Assembly: GCF_900489465.1 (NCBI RefSeq)
Contig: NZ_UEFQ01000017.1
Coordinates: 1 to 59,789 of the forward strand
Direction of reading: 5' to 3'
Source: Aequorivita sp. CIP111184
GTDB lineage: Bacteria > Bacteroidota > Bacteroidia > Flavobacteriales > Flavobacteriaceae
Length of the DNA: 59,789 bases
The translations under genes and the position numbers were made by a program. Under the pieces are notes generated by a model, which ran no database searches, was not told where the DNA came from, and saw nothing but the letters and a program-made list of their open reading frames with translations. Positions 26,515 to 35,473 of the stretch are shown here, in pieces; within the stretch, counting starts at the first letter, position 1; each line of letters begins with the position of its first letter.

Positions 26515-26874
26515 ATGAAAAATATAATTGCAATTTTAGGAATATTCTTGATTGGAGCTACTGGTTTCGCCCAAAACAAAAATGCAAAAGCAACTATTGA
26601 TGTAGATGGTGTTTGTGGAATGTGCAAACAACGAATTGAAAAAGCTTCCATTAAAGCTAAAGGAGTAAAGTCTGCCATTTGGGATGTAGATACACATCAA
26701 TTAGCTCTAATTTATAATGAAGAGAAGACGGATTTAACGAAAATTCAGCAAAGTGTTGCGGACAGCGGGCACGATACGCAAGATATAAAGGCCAAGGATG
26801 AGGTTTATGAAAATATTGACCCCTGCTGTAAATATCGCGATCAGCAAGTTATTGACGACCACCAAAACGATTAA
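26515..26874 (+). CDS. Exported heavy-metal-associated (HMA) domain protein
   Basis: A 119-residue protein with signal peptide (ending GFAQ, residue 20) and one ferredoxin-like HMA domain (25-92) carrying the CxxC metal site CGMC (C34, C37). A second CC pair (C104-C105, DPCCKY) lies in the C-terminal tail. CxxC HMA domains bind Cu(I) or similar soft metals; here the protein would act in the periplasm. It starts 30 bases after the TonB receptor gene, so they are probably one operon and may pass metal from receptor to periplasmic carrier. Confidence 0.88.
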   Translation: MKNIIAILGIFLIGATGFAQNKNAKATIDVDGVCGMCKQRIEKASIKAKGVKSAIWDVDTHQLALIYNEEKTDLTKIQQSVADSGHDTQDIKAKDEVYENIDPCCKYRDQQVIDDHQND

Positions 26875-26976
26875 TTTTTTTCAAGAAAAGCCTATTGTTA
26901 AACTTTAGCTAATGAGCGGATAATTTAACAAAGACTCCTTCTACCTTTATATAGTTAATTTTAAAAAATAATTGTT

Positions 26977-27081
26977 ATGTCACAACAACAGCAAAACAAA
27001 AAGCCTCAGCCTGCAAATGGTTCACAAGCCAAAAAACAGGATCCTAAGAAGGCTTCGCCAACTGCTCCTAAGAAGAAGTAG
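26977..27081 (+). CDS. Very small basic protein (34 codons), unknown
   Basis: ATG 26977 opens a frame of 34 codons ending at TAG 27079. The product starts MSQQQQNKKP and ends APKKK; it is built almost only of Gln, Lys, Pro, Ala, Ser and Asn, so strongly basic and disordered. It is too short for usual gene callers. Support for its reality: it sits alone between genes, with an A/T-rich leader, and a strong terminator begins 28 bases after the stop, so a short dedicated transcript is plausible. A small RNA with a fortuitous frame is the alternative. Confidence 0.5.
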   Translation: MSQQQQNKKPQPANGSQAKKQDPKKASPTAPKKK

Positions 27082-27109
27082 TTTTCGGCCGGTCTGTTTC
27101 GATAGACCC

Positions 27110-27147
27110 AAAAACCATCCAGATTTAAAATTTGGATGGTTTTTTTT
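27110..27147 (+). terminator. Rho-independent terminator after the 34-codon gene
   Basis: AAAAACCATCCA, loop, TGGATGGTTTTTTTT: an 8-10 bp stem with a long T-run. Confidence 0.85.
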
Positions 27148-27222
27148 ATTTTACAATAACGTAGTTTGTCTAAGAAGGTATAAAATCATTTTATTTATTT
27201 TTACTCCCTAAATAATAATTAG

Positions 27223-27756
27223 ATGAAACAAATTTTAGGAATAGGATCACGTATAGATCATCCCGAACATGGTAAAGGTGTAGTTACAAATGTTACAGCA
27301 AAAATGTATTGGGTGACATTTATTGAAAACGGTCTGGAAACAATAGCGACAGATGATGATTTTGAAATTATTGAAGCCGCCGAAGACGAAGTAGATACAG
27401 TGAGCTTTTACGAAGTTGAAAAAAGTCTTCGCGATATTTTAAAAAAATGGAATGGATTTAGTGAAATAGTTCCTATTGCAGACAAATGGAAGGGCGGGAA
27501 TATAGTTTTACAGCCATTGGATAAAAATTTGTCTTCAAAAGAAATTCCTATTGATACTTTTTTTCATAAAATAGTTATGCTTCGGGATAGACTTCGAGTG
27601 ATGGAACAAAAAATAAATGCCAGTAAAGAACTGGGTGAAATAAATAAAGTAGACCTTCAACAATATATAACACGCTGCTATGGCAGTTTGACTACTTTTA
27701 ATGTGCTATTCAAGCAAAATACACAGCAATTTAAGGGTGAGAGTTCTTCTAAATAA
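27223..27756 (+). CDS. Conserved hypothetical with UvrD-tail (Tudor-like) N-terminus
   Basis: A 177-residue cytoplasmic protein. Residues 5-50 (GIGSRIDHPEHGKGVVTNV and YWVTFIENGLETI) resemble the small Tudor-like beta domain at the C-terminus of UvrD/PcrA helicases, which contacts RNA polymerase. A linker of acidic residues leads to a helical second half (about 65-165) without known motifs. No helicase is fused or adjacent. It could be a transcription- or repair-associated accessory protein; this rests on pattern similarity only. No signal peptide. Confidence 0.6.
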   Translation: MKQILGIGSRIDHPEHGKGVVTNVTAKMYWVTFIENGLETIATDDDFEIIEAAEDEVDTVSFYEVEKSLRDILKKWNGFSEIVPIADKWKGGNIVLQPLDKNLSSKEIPIDTFFHKIVMLRDRLRVMEQKINASKELGEINKVDLQQYITRCYGSLTTFNVLFKQNTQQFKGESSSK

Positions 27757-28153
27757 TTATTTGCTGCCAATAATTAAGAATTATGAGTATTGTTCTATTT
27801 ATGTTGACTTATCTTCAATAAGTTAACATTTCAATAATAAATTTATTAAGCCTCTTAAATTTCGTTTAAACCTCCTAAAGTTAGATTATTTGTGTTGTTT
27901 GGAGGAATGTTGATAATGTATTTGAAAATAAATAGTTTTTTTTTGATTTAAAAAAAATCACTTTTATTTTTTAAACACCTCTTGAAACCACTAGGAAATC
28001 AAGGGTTTGTATAAAATTAACATAAAAAAGCCCGCTAAACCCTGTTTTTTAATTTAACATTTGGTTAAAATTTTAATAATCTACTTTCATTAAAAGTTGG
28101 AATTGTAAGATTTTATTGGCACTTTTGATGTGCTAATTCAAACAAACAAAAAA
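27757..28153 (+). promoter_or_regulatory. AT-rich leader of the susCD pair with a candidate promoter
   Basis: About 400 bases with no plausible gene. A candidate primary promoter is TTTG (28060-28063), 18 bases, TACTTTCA (28082-28089, six of eight bases of TAnnTTTG), which would give a 5' leader of about 60 bases. TTGGCAC at about 28119 resembles the -24 part of a sigma-54 site, but the -12 part does not match at the right distance. Short Bacteroidota-style direct words (CCTCTTAAA / CCTCCTAAA) occur near 27850-27880. Confidence 0.35.
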
Positions 28154-31100
28154 ATGAAAACAAAGTTTAGTGGAATTTTAACACTTTTATTAGTGTTGGT
28201 TGTGCAGATTACTTTTGCACAAGAAAAAACGATTTCCGGAACTGTAGCCGATGACACAGGGTTGCCGCTTCCAGGAGTTAATATAATTATAAAAGGTACG
28301 AGTACCGGAACGCAGTCTGATTTTGATGGTAACTATTCCATTGACGCTGCACAAGGGCAAACACTTGTTTATAGTTATGTAGGTTTTGAGACCCAAGAGA
28401 TTGCTGTTGGGGCCTCAAATAAGATGAATGTTACTTTACAGGCTGGTTCAGTATTGGATGAGGTAGTAGTAACTGCACTTGGTGTTTCCCGTGAAAAACA
28501 ATCATTGGGTTATTCAACACAACAAGTAGAAGGAGAAGATATCTCTACTGTTAAAGGGAACAACTTTACAAATGCCCTTTCTGGTAAGGTTTCTGGTCTT
28601 AACATTAAAAGAAACAACAACTTTGGTGGTTCTACCAACGTAGTTATTAGAGGTAATACCTCATTAACTGGAGACAACCAAGCATTGTTTGTTGTTGACG
28701 GTGTTCCAATTAGTAACAGAAACACTAACGCTGCCGCTCAAGGTCAAGCGTCTGGTAACTACTATGACTATGGAAATGCTGCTGCTGATATTAACCCAGA
28801 TGACATTGAATCTATAAACGTATTGAAAGGTGCTGCTGCATCTGCACTTTATGGTTCACGTGCCGCTAACGGTGTTATTATTATTACAACAAAAAAAGGT
28901 AAAAAGACCAAAGGCCTTGGAGTTACTATTAACTCAAATGCAACTGTTGGCTTTATTGACAAGAGTACATTTGCTGAATACCAAAATCAATATGGACCTG
29001 GTTATGGTGATGACTACTTTACTTTTGAAGATATCAACGGAGATGGTATAGATGATCAAGTTGGAAATTATCAAGATGATGCTTCTTACGGTCCTGCGTT
29101 TGATCCAAATCTTTTCATATACCAATATGATTCATTTGATCCAGCTTCACCTAATTACTTAAAGAAAACAGCATATGTTGCTGCTGAAAATGGACCATTG
29201 TCCTTTTTTGAAACTCCAATAACTTTAACTAACTCTATTTCGGTTTCAAATGGTTTAGAAAATGGTTCTTACCGTTTGTCATATACCAAATTAGATCAAT
29301 CTGGTTTATTGCCAAATAGTAGATTGGATAGACATAACTTTATATTGAGTGGAACTTACGACCTATCTGAAAAAATGACAGTGAGCGGTTTTGCTAATTA
29401 TATTAAAACAGATGCATTGGGACGTAACTCTACAGGTTATAATGACAACGTTGTAGGTAACATGAAACAATGGTGGTCAACAACTACAGATTTACAGGAA
29501 CAAAGAGATATATACTTTGCAACTAAAAGAAACGTAAGTTGGAACCCTTCTACTTCTGAAATTGGTGCTGCTCCACTTTATTGGGACAATCCATATTGGA
29601 CAAGATATGAAAACTATCAAAATGACGGTAGAAACCGTTTTATAGGTAACTTTGAATTGAACTACAAATTGGCTAGTTGGTTAAATGTAACTGGTAGAGT
29701 TTCTACAGATACTTATAATGAGCAACAAGAAGAACGTAGAGCTTCAGGTTCTGTAGCAACTACCTTCGGTTTAACTCGTGGAAATGTTGATTCTGGTTAT
29801 TTAAGAAGAGATATTACAGCGACTGAAACAAATTATGACTTGATGTTTAATTTTAATACCAATTTCTCAGAAGGCATCAGCTTTGCAGGTATTTTGGGAA
29901 CTAACGTTAGAAGAAACGAATTCAATTCATTAACATCTTCAACAGCTGGAGGTTTAATTGTACCAGGACTTTATTCACTTCAGAATACAGTTTCTGCAAA
30001 CCCTCGTTCATTAGAACAAGCTGAAAAAATTGGAGTTGATGGTATTTATGCCAGTGCTTCTTTTGGTTTTGGAAACATAGTATATTTAGATGGAACAATT
30101 AGAAGAGATCACTTCTCTACATTGCCAGTTGATAATAGCGTTTTCTATTATCCTTCAGTATCTACAAGTTTTGTATTCAGCAAGTTGATTAATTCCGACG
30201 CTATTAGCTTTGGTAAATTACGTTTAAACTATGCTGAAGTAGGTAATGGTGCACCATTTGATAGATTAGTTGATACTTATACCATCAACAATGATATTGG
30301 TACTTCTATACCAAATACTAAAAACAATCCTGAACTTAAGCCTGAAACTACAAAAAGTTATGAAGCAGGTCTTGAAATGAAATTTGCAAAAAACAGAATT
30401 GGTTTTGATGTTGCTTACTATAAGTCAAACTCTATTGATCAAATTATCGCAGCACCAGTTTCTGCAGCTACAGGATATACTGGGAAACTTTTGAATGCTG
30501 GTGAAATTGAAAATAAAGGTATTGAGGTTTCTTTGAACCTTATTCCTGTAAAGTCAGATAATTTTACTTGGAGCTTAACCGCTAACTGGTCTCAGAACAA
30601 GAGTGAAGTATTAGCTCTTCCTGACGGAATCGAAACACTTCAATTAGGAAGTTTTCAAGGAGGAGTTACAGTTAACGCTGTGTTGGGAGAACCTTACGGA
30701 GTTATCTACGGTCAAGATTATACCTATTTAAATGGAGAAAAAGTAGTTGATCCAGAAAGTGGTCGATACATAGCTACTGCAACTTCTAATAATATAATCG
30801 GTGATACCAATCCAGATTGGTTGGCTGGTATTTCAAACACCTTAACCTATAAGGATATTTCATTTAGCTTCCTTATTGATATTCAAGAAGGAGGAAGTAT
30901 TTTCTCATTAGATCAATACTACGGACAGTCAACAGGTGTTTATGCCAATACTGCCTATACTAATGATTTAGGAAATCCTGTAAGAAATACAATTGAAAAT
31001 GGTGGTGGTTATATCAACCCAGGTGTAAATCCTGATGGTTCAGTTAATACCACAAGAACTGATGCTAATGGATTTAGTGGTTTTGGATATGCTGCCTTAC

Positions 31101-31366
31101 CTAACGCTGCATTTGTATATGATGCGAGTTATATAAAATTGCGTCAAGTATCGCTTACTTATACTATGCCATCTAAATTTTTAGACAATACCTTTATGAC
31201 AGGTTTGTCATTTAGTCTTTCAGGTTCTAATCTTTGGATAATTGACAAAAACATGCCTTATGCTGATCCAGAATCTGGATTGAGCTCTGGTAACTTGCAA
31301 GGTTATAGTACTGGTGCATTGCCAACTACCCAAGACTATGGGTTTAATATTAAAGCACAATTTTAA
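28154..31366 (+). CDS. SusC/RagA family TonB-linked outer membrane protein
   Basis: Start ATG 28154 (MKTKFSGILTLLLVLVVQ) gives a clean signal peptide ending TFAQ and 1070 residues. A CarboxypepD_reg-like domain with PLPGVNIIIKGTSTGTQSDF is followed by VLDEVVVTALG, the SusC linker signature. The plug contains DNQALFVVDGVPI and AAASALYGSRAANGVIIITTKKG, and a large barrel follows. With the SusD-like lipoprotein 11 bases downstream it forms a TonB-powered importer for bulky nutrients. No glycoside hydrolase or sensor is encoded nearby, so the substrate is unknown. An upstream ATG at 28130 would add eight residues before the signal peptide and is less likely. Confidence 0.95.
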   Translation: MKTKFSGILTLLLVLVVQITFAQEKTISGTVADDTGLPLPGVNIIIKGTSTGTQSDFDGNYSIDAAQGQTLVYSYVGFETQEIAVGASNKMNVTLQAGSVLDEVVVTALGVSREKQSLGYSTQQVEGEDISTVKGNNFTNALSGKVSGLNIKRNNNFGGSTNVVIRGNTSLTGDNQALFVVDGVPISNRNTNAAAQGQASGNYYDYGNAAADINPDDIESINVLKGAAASALYGSRAANGVIIITTKKGKKTKGLGVTINSNATVGFIDKSTFAEYQNQYGPGYGDDYFTFEDINGDGIDDQVGNYQDDASYGPAFDPNLFIYQYDSFDPASPNYLKKTAYVAAENGPLSFFETPITLTNSISVSNGLENGSYRLSYTKLDQSGLLPNSRLDRHNFILSGTYDLSEKMTVSGFANYIKTDALGRNSTGYNDNVVGNMKQWWSTTTDLQEQRDIYFATKRNVSWNPSTSEIGAAPLYWDNPYWTRYENYQNDGRNRFIGNFELNYKLASWLNVTGRVSTDTYNEQQEERRASGSVATTFGLTRGNVDSGYLRRDITATETNYDLMFNFNTNFSEGISFAGILGTNVRRNEFNSLTSSTAGGLIVPGLYSLQNTVSANPRSLEQAEKIGVDGIYASASFGFGNIVYLDGTIRRDHFSTLPVDNSVFYYPSVSTSFVFSKLINSDAISFGKLRLNYAEVGNGAPFDRLVDTYTINNDIGTSIPNTKNNPELKPETTKSYEAGLEMKFAKNRIGFDVAYYKSNSIDQIIAAPVSAATGYTGKLLNAGEIENKGIEVSLNLIPVKSDNFTWSLTANWSQNKSEVLALPDGIETLQLGSFQGGVTVNAVLGEPYGVIYGQDYTYLNGEKVVDPESGRYIATATSNNIIGDTNPDWLAGISNTLTYKDISFSFLIDIQEGGSIFSLDQYYGQSTGVYANTAYTNDLGNPVRNTIENGGGYINPGVNPDGSVNTTRTDANGFSGFGYAALPNAAFVYDASYIKLRQVSLTYTMPSKFLDNTFMTGLSFSLSGSNLWIIDKNMPYADPESGLSSGNLQGYSTGALPTTQDYGFNIKAQF

Positions 31367-31377
31367 TACATAGAAAA

Positions 31378-32841
31378 ATGAAGAAACTGATTTTAATTTT
31401 AACGGCGGCAATATTTGCCGTGTCATGTTCAGATAACCTTGAGGATTTGAACGAGAATATAAAAGACCCTGCAAGTGTAAGTGGTGAAAGCTTATTTGCT
31501 TCTGCCCAAAAGCAACTTGCTGACCAGGTTGTTACTCCTAACGTTAACCTAAATAACTTAAGGTTATGGACACAACAATTACAGGAAACTACATATACAG
31601 ACGAGAGTAGGTATAATCAAGTAACCCGTTCAATTCCAGATAACCATTGGAGAGAACTATATCGTGATGTTTTAAAAGATTTAGATCAAGCCTCACAGAA
31701 TATAGCTGAAACTACTTATCTTACTGATGAGTTAAACGGAAGAAAGCCAAACAAGCAAGCTATCATAGAAGTTTTAACTGTGTATGCTTATAGCAATTTG
31801 GTGGAAACTTATGGGGATATTCCTTATACTGAAGCTTTAGATATTGATAATCTTTTGCCGAAATATGATGACGGACTTACTGTTTATAAAGATTTGATTT
31901 CTCGCTTAACAGCGGCAATCAATAGTATGGATACTAGTCTGAATAGCTTTGAAAGTGGTGAAGATCTTATGTATAGAGGTGATGTTTCAAATTGGAAAAA
32001 ATTTGCTAACTCTTTAAAACTTCGTATGGGTATCACGCTTTCTGATGTTGATGCTGGACTGTCACAATCTACAGTACAATCTGCATATACTAGTGGTGTA
32101 TTCGGAAGCAACGCAGATAATGCTAGCTATATTTACAGAAATGCGGCACCTAACAACAACCCAATGAACAACAATTTGGTGTTGAGCGGACGTAATGACT
32201 ATGTTGCTGGAAAAACAATCGTTGATATGATGAATGATTTAGAAGATCCACGAAGAGCTGCATACTTTACTACAGTTGATGGTGAATATATTGGTGGAAC
32301 AATTGGAAGTAGATCTTCTTACGCTAACTTTTCTCACGTTTCAGACCGTATTGTTAATGCAGCTGAACCAGGTGTAATTATGTCTTATGATGAAGTAGAG
32401 TTTTTATTGTCAGAGGCAGCAGCAAGAGGATATTCTGTAGGTGGAGATGCCGAGAGCCATTATATAGCAGCTATTACTGCTTCATTTGATTATTGGAATG
32501 TTAGTGGTGTTGCTGGATATTTAGCTAAGCCTGAAGTTGACTACACTACAGCTTTAGCAGCAAGTACCTCTACTCCTTCATGGAAAAAGGTAATTGGAAC
32601 TCAAGCTTACTTTGGCTTGTATAACCGTACTTTTGCTCCGTATCTTTCTGTTAGAAGATTGGATTATCCAGTACTTGTAGAGCCAGTTAGCGCTCAATCT
32701 GGTTTTCCAGTAAGATATACATATCCAGTTGGAGAGCAAACTTTAAATGGTCTGAACTATGATTCTGCATCAAGTGCCATTGGCGGTGATGCTCCAGAAA
32801 CTCAATTATTCTGGGATAAGTTTTATACTTTCGATTTTTAG
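31378..32841 (+). CDS. SusD/RagB family nutrient-binding lipoprotein
   Basis: A 487-residue surface lipoprotein with lipobox ending at Cys17 (IFAVSCSDN). The helical, TPR-like SusD fold is supported by NLVETYGDIPYTEAL, WKKFANSLKLRMG, and the late EVEFLLSEAAARGY segment. The pattern fits the SusD-like_2 subgroup, which often accompanies SusC proteins outside polysaccharide loci. It is the lid of the SusC barrel encoded just upstream, and the pair ends in a strong terminator, so this is a two-gene operon. Confidence 0.94.
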   Translation: MKKLILILTAAIFAVSCSDNLEDLNENIKDPASVSGESLFASAQKQLADQVVTPNVNLNNLRLWTQQLQETTYTDESRYNQVTRSIPDNHWRELYRDVLKDLDQASQNIAETTYLTDELNGRKPNKQAIIEVLTVYAYSNLVETYGDIPYTEALDIDNLLPKYDDGLTVYKDLISRLTAAINSMDTSLNSFESGEDLMYRGDVSNWKKFANSLKLRMGITLSDVDAGLSQSTVQSAYTSGVFGSNADNASYIYRNAAPNNNPMNNNLVLSGRNDYVAGKTIVDMMNDLEDPRRAAYFTTVDGEYIGGTIGSRSSYANFSHVSDRIVNAAEPGVIMSYDEVEFLLSEAAARGYSVGGDAESHYIAAITASFDYWNVSGVAGYLAKPEVDYTTALAASTSTPSWKKVIGTQAYFGLYNRTFAPYLSVRRLDYPVLVEPVSAQSGFPVRYTYPVGEQTLNGLNYDSASSAIGGDAPETQLFWDKFYTFDF

Positions 32842-32863
32842 AAATACAATAAATTTTAATTAT

Positions 32864-32896
32864 AAAAACCCCGGCAGAAATGTCGGGGTTTTTTTA
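32864..32896 (+). terminator. Rho-independent terminator of the susCD operon
   Basis: AAAAACCCCGGCA, short loop, TGTCGGGGTTTTTTT, 22 bases after the SusD stop. Confidence 0.9.
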
Positions 32897-32981
32897 TAGA
32901 CACTATTTACCTCATAATATTATGAAGAAATAAAGCTTTTAATAAAACGTTATATTTAGGCTTTTATAATTTTATTGCTGT

Positions 32982-33818
32982 ATGTATATTTTTTTCCAGT
33001 CTGAAGCCTATGCGCCTTGGCTTGCTCCATATGCATATGGAATTGTTTTACTTGGATTTGTTTTTTTTCTATTTAGGGTTTTTGAAAATTTTTATGCAAA
33101 AAGTTTTGACAAGCCTCTTTTTAGAAATTATTTGGTTTATAAAAAATTAACCACTTCCCAGGTTAAAATTCTTATATCAAATTTTGAATTTTATAACAAA
33201 CTTTCAGAGAAACATAAAAAACAATTTCAGCACAGAATAGCTCAATTTCTTTCTGAAAAGCAATATATTGGAAGAGGCGAATTAATTGTTACTGAACAAA
33301 TGAAGATCTTAGTCGCTGCTATTGCCTGTATGCTTAGTTTTGGAAGGAAAAACTACAAGTATTCTTTGATTAATTTTATTTTAATCTACCCAGCTGAATT
33401 TTACAGCACAGTAAACAATAATTTTCACAAAGGGGAATTTAACCCCAAAGAAAGAGCGTTGGTGCTTTCTTGGAAAGACTTTGAAGAAGGTTTTCAAATA
33501 AGTAATGATAATTTAAACGTGGGTATACACGAGTTTATGCACGCCATGCAGCTGGAAGCAAAAAATAGGGGAGACATTGATTCCGCTCGTTTCACCAAAC
33601 AGTTTAAAAATATATTGAATTTATTGACCAAACAGGAAGTCAAGGATCAATTGGATAAAACTAAATTCTTTAGAGCCTATGCCTTTACCAATCAATACGA
33701 ATTTATGGCTGTGCTTGCTGAATATTTTTTTGAATCTCCACAGGACTTTAAAACCCTTTTCCCAAAGCTATATGATTATACCAAGAAGCTACTAAATTTT
33801 AATTTTGCAGGGTATTGA
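32982..33818 (+). CDS. Zinc-dependent peptidase, M90 (MtfA)-like
   Basis: A 278-residue protein with one N-terminal membrane helix (about 17-34) and an MtfA-like domain. The metal-binding HEFMH (H183-H187) within NVGIHEFMHAMQLE is a HExxH motif; a downstream Glu in NQYEFMAVLAEYFFE (about 244-258) fits the third ligand pattern, as does the conserved YPAEFYS segment. In E. coli MtfA cleaves peptides and binds the regulator Mlc; the role of flavobacterial homologues is not known. Its last 20 bases overlap the convergent ypdA-like gene. Confidence 0.82.
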   Translation: MYIFFQSEAYAPWLAPYAYGIVLLGFVFFLFRVFENFYAKSFDKPLFRNYLVYKKLTTSQVKILISNFEFYNKLSEKHKKQFQHRIAQFLSEKQYIGRGELIVTEQMKILVAAIACMLSFGRKNYKYSLINFILIYPAEFYSTVNNNFHKGEFNPKERALVLSWKDFEEGFQISNDNLNVGIHEFMHAMQLEAKNRGDIDSARFTKQFKNILNLLTKQEVKDQLDKTKFFRAYAFTNQYEFMAVLAEYFFESPQDFKTLFPKLYDYTKKLLNFNFAGY

Positions 33819-34800
33819 CTTTTTTTGAAATATTCTCCGCAATGATTTTAGAATGGATCCGGGAGTTTTCAATAAACCACTTGTGGGTTTCCAATCCTCC
33901 ACAAATTACACCTGCCAAATAAATTCCTCCCACATTTGTTTCCATTGTTTCAGGATTGTATATGGGAAAATAATTCCCGTCTTGAGAAAATTTAACCCCC
34001 AAGCTTTTTAGAAAATTAAAGTCTGGCTTATAGCCAGTAAGTGCTATTACAAAATTATTCTCTAAAACCTCTGTACCTTTGGGAGTCTTTATAAAAACTT
34101 CGGGTTCTGTAATTTTTTCTATTTCGGAGTTAAAATATGCTTTAATACTTCCTTCTTTAATCCGATTTTCAATATCTGGTTTTACCCAGTATTTTACTCG
34201 ATCCCCTATTTCTGAGCCACGAATAACCATTGTTACATCGCCACCTTTACGCCAAATTTCCAAGGCTGCATCTACAGAAGAATTACTAGCACCTACTATT
34301 ACAACCTTTTGCATCACAAATGGATGTGCTTCTTTGTAATAATGCATAACTTTTGGTAACGACTCACCGGGCACATTTAGCATTTTGGGAATGTCATAAA
34401 AACCAGTGCTGACAATGATGTTGTTGGATGTATAAGTATTTTTATTTGAAGTTATGTAGAAGTGATTCTCTACCTTTTTAACTGAAAGTATACTTTCATA
34501 TAAATTAATATAGAGCTTATTTGAAGTCGCTACCCGGCGATAATATTCCAGAGCTTCGTTTCTTGTGGGTTTCGGATTAATGCTAATAAATGGGATATCG
34601 TCAAGTTCAAGTTTTTCCGAAGTGGAAAAAAAAGTCATATTAAGTGGATAGTTATAAAGCGAATTGGTCAATGTCCCTTTTTCAACCACAACATATTCTA
34701 GACCTCTCTTTTTACATTCCAGAGCGCAAGCTATACCTATCGGGCCTGCGCCAATAATTAATACATCAAATATTTTTTCAGAAGAGGAAAGAGTGGACAT
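33799..34800 (-). CDS. ypdA: YpdA-family putative bacillithiol disulfide reductase
   Basis: A 333-residue FAD/NAD(P)H oxidoreductase. The FAD-binding GAGPIG lies at residues 17-22, and the YpdA-specific NMTFFSTSEKLE follows at about 54-65. A second Rossmann motif VVIVGASNSSVDAALE is at the centre and the C-terminal FAD motif GGIYLAGVICGG follows. YpdA (Bdr) recycles bacillithiol disulfide; Bacteroidota that make bacillithiol carry it. It overlaps the convergent peptidase gene by 20 bases and lies 8 bases after rpe on the same strand, so it is likely cotranscribed with rpe. Confidence 0.88.
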   Translation of the reverse strand: MSTLSSSEKIFDVLIIGAGPIGIACALECKKRGLEYVVVEKGTLTNSLYNYPLNMTFFSTSEKLELDDIPFISINPKPTRNEALEYYRRVATSNKLYINLYESILSVKKVENHFYITSNKNTYTSNNIIVSTGFYDIPKMLNVPGESLPKVMHYYKEAHPFVMQKVVIVGASNSSVDAALEIWRKGGDVTMVIRGSEIGDRVKYWVKPDIENRIKEGSIKAYFNSEIEKITEPEVFIKTPKGTEVLENNFVIALTGYKPDFNFLKSLGVKFSQDGNYFPIYNPETMETNVGGIYLAGVICGGLETHKWFIENSRIHSKIIAENISKKVNTLQN

Positions 34801-34808
34801 TTATAATA

Positions 34809-35468
34809 TTATTGTACAAGTTTTTTGAGATCTTGAATTGTTTGTGTTGGATTGCTTGCACCAAAAACATAACTACCGGCAACCAAAACATCTGCACCTG
34901 CATCTACAAGTTGTTTTGCATTTTTATTGGTTACGCCACCGTCTATTTCAATTTTGGTAGAAGCTCCATTAGCTTCTATAATCTTTTTAAGCTGTATTAC
35001 TTTTTTATAGGTGTTTTCTATAAAACTTTGACCACCAAAACCTGGGTTAACACTCATCATACATACCAGATCAATATCATTTATAGTATCTTCCAATAAA
35101 GAAACATTCGTGTGTGGGTTAATTGCAACGCCTGCCTGCATCCCTTCCGCTTTTATTCCTTGTAGAGTGCGGTGAAGGTGTGTACAAGCTTCAAAATGAA
35201 CTGAAAGAATATTCGCTCCCAAATCTGCAAATGCCTTAATATAGCGATCAGGATCAATAATCATTAAGTGGACATCCAAAGGTTTTTTGGCATAGGCTGC
35301 AATGCTCTTAATAACAGGCATTCCGAAAGAAATATTTGGAACAAAAACACCGTCCATTACATCTAAATGAAACCAGTCGGCTTCACTATTATTTACCATT
35401 TCAATATCGCGCTGAAGGTTCGCAAAATCTGCTGCAAGTATGGATGGGGCTATTATTATGTTTTTCAT
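34809..35468 (-). CDS. rpe: Ribulose-phosphate 3-epimerase
   Basis: A 219-residue TIM-barrel enzyme of the pentose phosphate pathway. Family motifs are all present: SILAADFANL, the metal and substrate segment WFHLDVMDGVFVPNISFG, VHLMIIDPDRY, MSVNPGFGGQSF and EIDGGVTNKNA. Full length. It lies 5 bases after the BLUF gene stop and 8 bases before the ypdA gene on the same strand. Confidence 0.97.
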   Translation of the reverse strand: MKNIIIAPSILAADFANLQRDIEMVNNSEADWFHLDVMDGVFVPNISFGMPVIKSIAAYAKKPLDVHLMIIDPDRYIKAFADLGANILSVHFEACTHLHRTLQGIKAEGMQAGVAINPHTNVSLLEDTINDIDLVCMMSVNPGFGGQSFIENTYKKVIQLKKIIEANGASTKIEIDGGVTNKNAKQLVDAGADVLVAGSYVFGASNPTQTIQDLKKLVQ

Positions 35469-35473
35469 GTAGC

